Shown: positions 55,541-64,000 of the stretch, piece after piece
Numbering within the stretch: position 1 is the first letter of the stretch
Layout: each line of letters begins with the position of its first letter
From: Lyophyllum atratum
Taxonomy: Eukaryota > Basidiomycota > Agaricomycetes > Agaricales > Lyophyllaceae
Assembly (NCBI GenBank): GCA_014905825.1
Contig: JACGCN010000014.1
Coordinates: forward strand, 992,001-1,056,000
Direction of reading: 5' to 3'
Length of the DNA stretch: 64,000 nucleotides
Position numbers and translations under genes: made by a program
Notes under the pieces: model-generated
What the model saw: the letters and a program-made list of their open reading frames with translations, nothing else
Database searches by the model: none
What the model was told of the DNA's origin: nothing

Positions 55541-58500
55541 CTACTGGCGTCCTCTGTTCAACGCCCAACAAACTACCAATGTTTCCCTATCAATTCCATA
55601 AGTACCTGCTGGTCGCTGGAATGTGGTGAGGTGAGTGACGACATGGGTCAGCTCAATGATGATGAGGTTTCCAGAGGGAAGTGTGTCCACAATTCTTGAC
55701 ATAAACCCGGGATACTGACTGAATGGTGCCTTTGCCTCCTCTTGAGCTGGCAGTGACTGATGTGGTCGAACTGCTATGAAAGTATGCATTGACCCCTCCA
55801 GTGGAAGCCTCCAGATTGTTTCAATGAACCCTGTATCATGAGCTTGTGCCAGGGTTGTAGAACTGTATGGCACTGTTCCCTCTGTGCGAGCTTGTGCAGC
55901 TGAACGTACATTCACCACGACGTATCTGCAGTGGGCGCTGAGCCTGTGAAGGGAGAACAAGTGCGTTTGGAGGATGGGGAAAGTCATTGCGGGCACGGTA
56001 TGGTCGCCCTGTTCGCTGGAGGTAGTGAAGCAGAGCATCGTACTCCACATCTTCAAGGCTAGGAGCCTTCGCTAAGACTTTGGCTGCCTCTGAAGGTGTA
56101 ACAGATACCCGGATGCCATCTTTGAATGCATCTTCCGGCTCAAGAATGTCTGCGAAGTCCTTTAGGGCATCGTCACCATGAAGCAGTGCGTGTATGTGTG
56201 CTCTGCGACTCATCTGACGGAGCATTGTGAGATCCATGTCTCCTAGTATCCGGATTAGCCGCTGAATGTCATACGAAGTTGGAGCAAGACTTACTGAGCC
56301 GATTATTTGTATTGATATTCTGTAACATTCCATTCATTCGCTCTCCCGGGAATTCACTGAAAGATGCCAGAGGCCCCCAATACTTCAAAAGGGCAGCATT
56401 GTGCATCGCATAGTGATGATTCGGCTTTTCTGCTCTGTGTGGGAAGAGCTGTTGAATGCCAGTCCGATACTGGATATAATGTTCTGTAAAGGCATCGGCA
56501 TCGGCATTGGAGGTCTTGTATGATGCGATGATGTTCGTAGCAGTGACCAGGTGATAGAAGCAGAAGAAATGCTGGCGATGAAAGTCCGTAGCAGTAGGAA
56601 TGTACCAGAACTCAGGAACAACAACAGGGAAAATACAGGTGAACAGGGAGAGGTATTCATGAGCTTTAAGCTTGCCATGTCGTTTTTCACCAAGATTCGT
56701 CGGTGGGCGGTGCCCATGTTGGAAGAGTAATGTCCTTGATACAGTCCCTGATAGCCTCTATCTCAGTAGCTTTGAAGCTAAAGCGCTGGATGTCGACAGG
56801 AACATAGTCGTCGTCGTCCTTATCCTCATCATCATCATCGTCGTCGTATGCATAGGGAAGTGTATGATCTGTGGCTGTAGGTGTCGAGGATGAGGATGAG
56901 CCTGATAGTTGTGAGCTGCTCCGTGTGGTACTGCTCCGTGTGGTAGTAGATGAAGAAGAATGGTGAGGGAAACAAGGGTGGTTGTGCATGTCCAGGGTTA
57001 GATTCATCAGCCTCTTGGGAAAGTTCGTCCAGCTCGTCAGCAGAATCTGTGACATCCATATCCGACCACTCCTCATCTTTATCCAGCTCTTTAACTTTCT
57101 CGCTTTCAGCCTCGTCTGGCCCAATAAGCCAAAGACAGCGCAGGTGGTGCTGTAAGATACCCTCAATCCAGTTATGCATAAAACCTAGCACAACATGTTT
57201 GACAGGGTCCCAATATGGCAGGCGGGTGCAATGGAGTCCAGCGTACACCAGTTTCTTTCTCTAGCGCAGTTCGACCAGCTTTTGTTGTTGTAGAAAGCCA
57301 TTCCTGTGCCTGTGCTCGAACTTCAGCACTATCACGTGCCTGCCAAGATGCGAGATCAAGTTCTGCTAGCTGCTCTAGAGTACAAAGGCAAAAGGAGCAG
57401 AACATCCTGGCAGAGTGCCCCAAGAAGCCAGCAGTTTTCCGACTCCCCTCAAGATCAGCGATTAGAGGTGCAGTCTTCACCTGTGCAAAACACATTCTGG
57501 ATGGTGGAATGTCGGTACAAGTTGGCCTGGTGCTGAACCATACTTAAGAACAGACGTAATGACAGGCTCAAGAGATGGCAGATAGTCAAGGCATCAGGAA
57601 GACGGGGAGGAGGTGTCAGACCAATAATAAAGGTATTCTCAGGTTTATAGCGAAGATGGGGGAAGGTTCAAGCAGTAGAGCACGATTGCACCGCACGATA
57701 CTTTTTTACCTATTTACACAATGAGTAATTTGTATACTAAAAGCCATGATTAACTTACCAGCTATTTTGTTCGTAAGAGGGTTGAACCAATCAATGTAGA
57801 TCCCAAACATCAAATGATATGGTGACTGTAGAAAACCATACAAGTCCCTCCATGCAGGACTATCCTGAATGTCACCCATAGTAGCACCAAAGGCAGCTGG
57901 CGGATGATTTATGCGCCGTTGGAAAGTCTCCAACAGATCTTCGATAGTCTTCTGAGACAGAAAGAATTCCAGCCAAGAATCAAAAGATTGTGTAGTGTAC
58001 AGGCATGCTGGAACCCATTTGGGCCCTTTCTGAGTATTCTGAATCTTCCACAACTCCGCGTCGCAAGGACGGGATTTGGGAGAAGCCCGCCGCCCACATT
58101 TACGAGGAATAGGACGTGGGTGGAGGGAGAAGCAGCTAGGACAGCAAGCAGTCCGAACAAGTTCTGGCTCTGTGCAATGCAACGAGTATGCAGTGCGGAC
58201 ATCGTGAGGAACCCTGATGTCCGAGAGCTTAACATTGACCCCAGATGATACGAGAGCTACCGCAACAAGATGGAGGGCTGCAGAGACTATGAACTGAATT
58301 GCCCTTAGAATCTTGTTGGCAACAGAGCGGCTGACACCAGCTCGGATGTGGAGCCAGACAACCAGAATGCTAATCATCTTTACGATCAGTGCGATCGGAA
58401 AGTCAATTGCTGTAGATTTTCAGCGAGATCCAATGGGAAAAATCTTATCACTCACCTTTTGGAATATTCGAGCTCCTTTGAGGCCTCCGTTCAGAGCTTG

Positions 58501-58657
58501 GGGATGTCGCCCGCTTTCTCTTGGGTGAAGCAGGGCGTTTGTCCCGTTTTTCATGCTCCAGACGGGTTGTATAGCTGACTTGCTGTCCTGGTAGTACAAC
58601 ACCATTGATACTGACAGTCTTTGACCTGCAGATGGTGCAAGTACATAAGACTAGCAT
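55541..58657 (-). pseudogene. CACTA/tnp2-class transposase, copy 3 (frameshifted)
   Basis: Relative to copy 1 it lacks two bases near 55851, two near 56712, a few near 56955, one near 57486, one near 57572 and a triplet near 57937 (in frame), and gains one near 57225. The exon layout and splice sites are conserved. Confidence 0.8.
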
Positions 58658-59461
58658 GGGAGATTGTGTTTGGGGAGGAGGACAGATTATCAGTCGTTAT
58701 CTCACGCAGTTCGATGCGTTGATCAGTTTGGAACCTATTACATAATTGACAAATATTTTCCCACAACTGCCGAACGACTCCAGGCCAAGTCCGGACCAAC
58801 TGCCTTAACGGAGGTTGAAACTCAACCCACTCGGAGTTTGCCTCTGGTGTTAGTGATACTTACCGAGTTTTAGAGCTGTTGCTACCTGGTTGTGGGCCAA
58901 GATTGTCCAAGCATGCCTTGACATAGTCTTGGAGGAACACAAGTACCATGTTATCTGCAAGCAGAAAAAAATGTCACTTCCAAGCGAACGACGCATTGAC
59001 TTCTATAAACAACCAGAGGAGTGGAATGGGATGCATTGTCTCATCAAGGTTCCCGAGACAGACATTGATCGACTTATTGCGGAGCATGCTGATCAACTGT
59101 AGTGGTTTGCAAACAAGTATACCAAGTCATCGGGAGCCCAAATCTTGTGGCATCGGAGGGATGGAACATATTTAGATTGAACAGATGGAGCATGATTCTA
59201 GCCTTTCCTAGCTACATAATAATCGAATTATCTTCTTGTCCTCGTTACTATCCAAGATCATTTGAGACAAGCAGCTGAGTATTAGTCTCGGACATCAGCA
59301 ATTCTGTCAAAGCGATTCCGTCAAAGCTATACTGCCAAAGCGAATCGGTCCAAGCGACTCCGTCAAAGCAGCATATTTGAGCCAAAGCGCTCACCTACCT
59401 CAACTTATAAAATCCGGTGAGTAGCTTAGCATGCAATCACCCTCATTTATCTAGTGTTTAA

Positions 59462-60059
59462 AAGTCCAGTCACTGTGACTGAAAATAACTGGACTGTAAC
59501 TGATCTGTGACTGGTAATGACCGGACTTCCAGTCCAGTTATTTTTATAATCTGGAATTCTGCGTAACTGGAAATAATTTGTGACCGGTCATTTCTATACA
59601 TACTATATACCTGATTATAGCCCCGTTGTAGGGCTTCAAGATGATTCTTGGGTCAAATAAATCGGATGAGAACTGAATGTGCTATGGCCAAAACAATTTC
59701 GGAACACCGAGTTTGAGTGAAGACTGTACTAAGCGTCTTAATCAGCTCATATCTCAGTCAGATCTTATTGAATTCTCACGACCCAGGGTTCATCCGAAAG
59801 GTGGAAGCATTCTCTACATTATATATGACATATAGAGCCGGTTATCGCCAGTCATAACCGGCTTAGGACCGGTTTTATGAAAACAGGTCAAAACCGGTCA
59901 TAGAACTGATTGTGACTGATGGTGACTGGTCGCCATCAGTTCAGTTCGGTTTTTGGAGTTTTAAGCATCACATGTGACCAGTTACGGTCCGATCTTGCCT
60001 AATTTGGCAAAAAAACCGGACTTGACCTGACTTTAAATCACTACATTTATCTAAACAGA
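59462..60059 (+). promoter_or_regulatory. Upstream module B, copy 3
   Basis: It matches 15282-15880 with the same block order and ends at the ATG (60060). Confidence 0.45.
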
Positions 60060-61992
60060 ATGCCACTGCATTCACAGATTCTCAACCGTTGCTGCTCTGG
60101 CTGTTCTCACTATTCTGATCCATACCTTGACAAGGATGGTCACTGCGGCCATTGTAATCAGCGCACCAACAAAACCTTCCAGGAAGGCGTGAAGACTTGC
60201 AATACTTGTGGCGCTTCTCATGAGCTGATGACTGGAACTCAATGCGGCATTTGCAAAGCCAGAGAGAACCAGGCTGACAAGAAATGGCCTTCTTGTCACA
60301 GTTGCGGTGATGTCTACCAGTTCTTATATCCTGGTACCAACTGCGGAGGTTGCAACAAATATTGTATGTCCTTTCAAGTCATCCCGCTGTTTTCATGACC
60401 TTAATGTCCCCCTTAGGAGGCACAGTTGGCGCCTCGGTTCGAAATGCTCTCGCGCAAGCTCCCAACCCGAGAGACCCTGGACCACCTCCAGCACCTCTTG
60501 CACGCACAATGAACATCCTTCAGGAGGTACACTATTCTTCTTGTTATTTTAGTACCAGCGTAGCTGACATGCTGCCAGAATTTTGGCCTGTCCAGCTCCA
60601 TTGTTGAAGGCATGCGTAGCGCTGGTGACCGAGCCAGAGCCAAGTCTGCCTATCCTCAACATGTCCCCAAGGGCAACCTTCATGGCGCTGCAGCCACCAT
60701 GAGACTCAGAGAGGGAAAGCCCCTGGGCAATATTACTATTAAGGTAGGTTAAGCCTCGTGTCCCAGTTTGCTTATCTTAACTTGTAGTAATAGGTCACAA
60801 AGGCATTCAATCACAAGCTGCCCAAGGTGAAGCGGGATATGGATCTAGACCCTTTTTCAGTAACTGTTGCTCCCGAGAAAGCATTCATGGAGGTCCTTGA
60901 GAACATTCGAGTTCATCTGGACTTGCATTGCTGCGACAATTATGGCTACCGGGTCCACGCAGTGTACATAGCTCCTCTTCATCGTTTAGTCTCCTATTTA
61001 TGACTACGATTTCAGCAATGACTTCGTGCTTCGGTTCGTAGACTTCGATACAAAGGTTGAGGACCATTACACTGGCCTAAGTGTAGGCGAATTATGGACG
61101 TCCTTCCCACCCGGCGCCCCACAGATCTCGGCAAAGAACTTGAAGATGAAAGTACTTGACTTCACTGTAAAAAGCTGAAGTTTACCCCTAAGGTTATTGC
61201 TACTTACCCTCATCTCTCATCCTTACTCATTTTCAGTGCTCCAGAATGATGTTACTCCCAGCCTCTCTCCGCATAAGTGAACAAATACTACACTTTCAAC
61301 TTCTGAGACTGAGGGGCCGTCACTTAAACATAACTTCTCCCGAAGTTCTCTTCTATCTCGAGCTCTTGTACTTATCATGTCTGTTGACAGGACGGACCTA
61401 CTTGACATTGAGGCAGAAGAGTTTTTTGATATCGGAGTACCCAATCACTTCCCATCGCTTGAGAAGAACAAACGCCACCTTAAGCAGGAGCTCTGGCGTC
61501 AACAGCTAGCCACTCAATGTGTTGGGGAGTTCATGGTAGTAGTCATGGCTAAGAGGATTTCAGCAGCTGGTATGTGACACTACGATAGATGGTAGACTAT
61601 ACCTAATAACTTCCTTAGACATCAGGGTCGCTTCTGGCTTTATTCTCACAGTAGACAGCAGGCCGGACATGGGGCAAACCTTACTCGTTGACCCGATGCT
61701 AAGTAACACCCATATGCAGAAGTTTTCTGAATGCTGGGCAGAATATCAGCCTGCTTGATAAAACCTGCGATGCATTTGCCCACTTCTCATTAGAGAACTC
61801 GGGTGGTGAGCTGGTTTTCTCTGACATTCAAGGTTCGTCCATGTTGTAAGTGCTACCTTATCCCGTATTGAGTGTCATTTAACCCCAACCCTTACTCAGG
61901 CTGTGATCAACTCACCTCAAGGACAGAAGAAGATCTTGATCACTGATCTTCATGGCATTGATACCTCACGAGCTCAGCTGCATAGTGATCTG
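60060..61992 (+). pseudogene. Zinc-ribbon / alpha-kinase-like gene, copy 3 (up to the hAT element)
   Basis: The three CxxC pairs are in exon 1 (60060-60362) and the alpha-kinase-like HFSLENSGGELVFSDI motif is near 61790. Four bases are missing near 61405, which changes the frame of the exon around 61380. The 3' part beyond the hAT element lies outside the window. Confidence 0.55.
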
Positions 61993-64000
61993 CAAGGGTA
62001 ACCCTGGGGTGTCCAGACGTTAACCCCTACCCGCACCCGTCAAAACCCCGACCCGCGCTCAAGGGTACGGGTACCCGTTCCCACGGGTGAGGGTAAATCA
62101 AGGGGTTTGAAGGGTATAGCTACCCGCCGGGTCGATGTCAAGGGTATATGCTACATACCGAGAAGGAGCAGTAATGGAATATGTATTAGGTCTATGGCAA
62201 TAATAAAACTACTTTACTCATCCCCATCAATCTCCACAACACCTCCAGTAGTGGCTATCTTGAGTTCGGGAAGCTTGGAGGCAGTGACGATATCGGAGGT
62301 TTGAACGAGCCCAGCTTTGAACCAGGCACCGAGGCACATGAGCGAGCGCGTCGATTCGGCAGATAGGCGGTTCCGAATATGGGATAGCAGGATGCGGCCT
62401 TGGGAGAAGACACGCTCGACGTCAACAGAGGTAGCTAAGAGAATAGTCAGTGTCAGAATTCAATCTATTGAGTAATGTACGCACCAGGTATGCTGTGATA
62501 GTTTAATGCCATCCTCGATAGACGAGGATAGACAACTTGCCGTGCCCTCCACCACCCAAGAACGTCCACAACCTTCTCCCTATCCTCCTCTAGGTAACAT
62601 GACAATTCATCCGTGACGGTCCGAGATGCTGGACGCGTCTCGAGCATGTCCGAGAGGTCGTCGAACATGTTGGCTGATGTCGACGACTGCAAGATAATTT
62701 GTCAACTTCAAAGACCAGAAAAGGATGAAGAACTTGCCTTGGTTGCCGGAGCGGCTGTTGATGGTTCGTCGAACTCCATGTCCGCATACGACCTCTCAAA
62801 CTCCTCCTTCACAATGCCGATAGCCGTTTCTATCCAATCCTCCGGCCATCGAGCCTTCTTGAGATAGTCAAGCTTGTATGAGGGATGAAGAACTTTGGTG
62901 GGGATAGAATCAGAGAAAGGCGACTCGGACATATATGATAAATTGACTTACTTGTCGCAATCCGATAAACATCGGACATGTCAGTGAGGTCGTAGTAATG
63001 ATTGAGTAGTTTGGCGCCGACTGCGAGAGCGGCTTTGATCGCAGGCAAGTAGCTCGACTCCGTGGCATCGGTGGCCAGCGCCTCGTCAATCTTGTCCATT
63101 GCCGGTAGAACGCGCGCGATGTTTGATGATGCCTTGGAGAAGGAGAGCGTTGCCTCCTTGAATACCTACAAAAAGTCATGATCAGATCTCGCTACACACC
63201 TTCAAGAGGAGCTGAAAGAAACTCACCTTGAGCACCTTGCAGAGCTGTGCTGCTAGGACCCATTCTTCCTGGCTCATTTCGTATTGCCGAAGCTCGAACT
63301 TGCGATTCGCCGTCAATTCATCGATTGCCGTGCGATACTCGATAGCGAATTTGAGCATGTCATATGTGGAGTTCCATCGGGTCTTCACATCGCGAGGAAT
63401 CATGCGAGCTGATAATTCGAGGGCGGTCGAGGATGCGGAACCATTCTGGTAGAGCGAGCGTTGAAGAGTTCTTGACAGCAAAGACTCGACGAAGCTGGAC
63501 ATGCGGTTAGGGTTATTGATCACGAGGACAAACACTTACAACTCACTTTGTTGAGTACCATTCGCACAGGTAGAACCTCATCATGGACATCGTCGTCATC
63601 GTCGTCGAGCTCGTCGAGCTCAGGAAACTGCTCATCATCCTCTTCGCCCTCTTCGCCTTCCCCCCCGTCACCCTCAATATTATCTTCAAGCTCGTCCAAC
63701 TCGTCAAAGGCATCTCGGCTGTCGCCCTCGGATTTCTTTCTTGGCTCGAATTGCTGAATAATCTTCTTTGCAACGAGGTTCACGATGTGCAAGAAACAGC
63801 GAACACGCGATTTTGGACCACGAAATTTCGGGAGGATGCGAGCTAGCTTGGTGGTCATAGTGTTGTTTGGACTTGCGTTATCAGCTGCTAGGGCAAGGAT
63901 CTGACTTCGGTAAGTACATGATCATCTGCTGCGAAGGCAAAGTTGTATTCACCTTTTGCTCGATGCCAAATTCTTTCAGTGCATTAGCAAATTCTCGCGC
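61993..64000. mobile_element. hAT transposon, copy 3 (cut by the window edge)
   Basis: It starts CAAGGGTAACCC like the other copies; the right end is outside the window. Confidence 0.75.
62214..64000 (-). CDS. hAT transposase, copy 3 (C-terminal part)
   Basis: The stop is at 62214-62216. The hATC tail, DVKTRWNSTYDML, the poly-Asp linker and CFLHIVNLVAKKI are present. The exon 63520-63858 is one open frame, including KKSEGDSRDAFDELDELED, where copies 1 and 2 have a stop (TGA) at the Arg because of one substitution (C to T on the minus strand). A missing G near 62725 breaks the exon there. The N-terminal exons are outside the window. Confidence 0.75.

Larger units (their letters stand above)
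50734..58849. mobile_element. CACTA-like composite transposon, copy 3 (8116 bp)
   Basis: It has the same inverted ends and TTA duplications (50731-50733 and 58850-58852). No internal insertion is present at the site used in copy 1. Confidence 0.85.
49574..59102 (+). pseudogene. rve-like integrase pseudogene, copy 3
   Basis: The exons up to 50704 are the same as in copy 1, including the two in-frame stops. The last exon lies at 58874-59102. The CACTA-like element occupies the intron between them. Confidence 0.75.
49220..64000. repeat. Tandem unit, copy 3 (cut by the window edge)
   Basis: This copy is collinear with copies 1 and 2 for 14.8 kb. Its first ~1.6 kb equals copy 1 almost base for base, while from about 50.8 kb on it gains one-base indels of its own. 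It lacks the 791-bp insertion. Confidence 0.95.

Overview
The window looks like nuclear DNA from a filamentous fungus, most likely a mushroom-forming basidiomycete (Agaricomycetes). Introns are about 46-64 bp with GTRAGT donors and TAG/CAG acceptors. The recognisable coding sequence is mostly transposon genes of fungal type: a CACTA/tnp2-class transposase, a hAT transposase with BED finger and hATC tail, an rve-like integrase, and a PIF/Harbinger fragment. No bacterial operons, rRNA, tRNA or CRISPR arrays were seen. Family names rest on motif recognition without database searches.

Layout. (1) Positions 1-4220 are a single-copy left flank. It holds the end of an unrecognised ORF, a gene-poor stretch with minisatellites, the first two exons of an R3H-domain gene (minus strand), and an exon followed by a tandem array of intron-like units. 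(2) From 4221 to the right edge the window is one unit repeated in tandem: copy 1 at 4221-27113, copy 2 at 27114-49219, copy 3 at 49220-64000 (cut by the window). The start of each unit is identical, and both internal junctions join a broken Harbinger-like ORF to the middle of the integrase gene's upstream region. The copies differ mainly by one-base indels, a few substitutions, and one 791-bp transposon present only in copy 1.

Each unit is a nest of mobile elements. An integrase-type gene, now a pseudogene, carries in one intron a CACTA-like element of about 8-9 kb with ~57-bp inverted ends and an exact TTA target duplication. That element encodes a four-exon transposase, which joins in frame to 993 codons in copy 1, plus at least two genes that are not transposases. 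Downstream lies a gene with three zinc-ribbon-like CxxC pairs and an alpha-kinase-like C-lobe, split by a hAT transposon. The 590-600 bp in front of the integrase gene and in front of the zinc-ribbon gene look like divergent copies of one upstream module. The rest of the unit is gene-poor, with an array-bounded element of about 1.65 kb and the Harbinger fragment.

Limits. The tandem triplication may be real, or may be an assembly product of a noisy long-read assembly. The copy-1-only insertion and the substitutions shared by copies 2 and 3 show that at least two real sequence versions exist. Exon borders were set by hand from splice motifs and reading frame.
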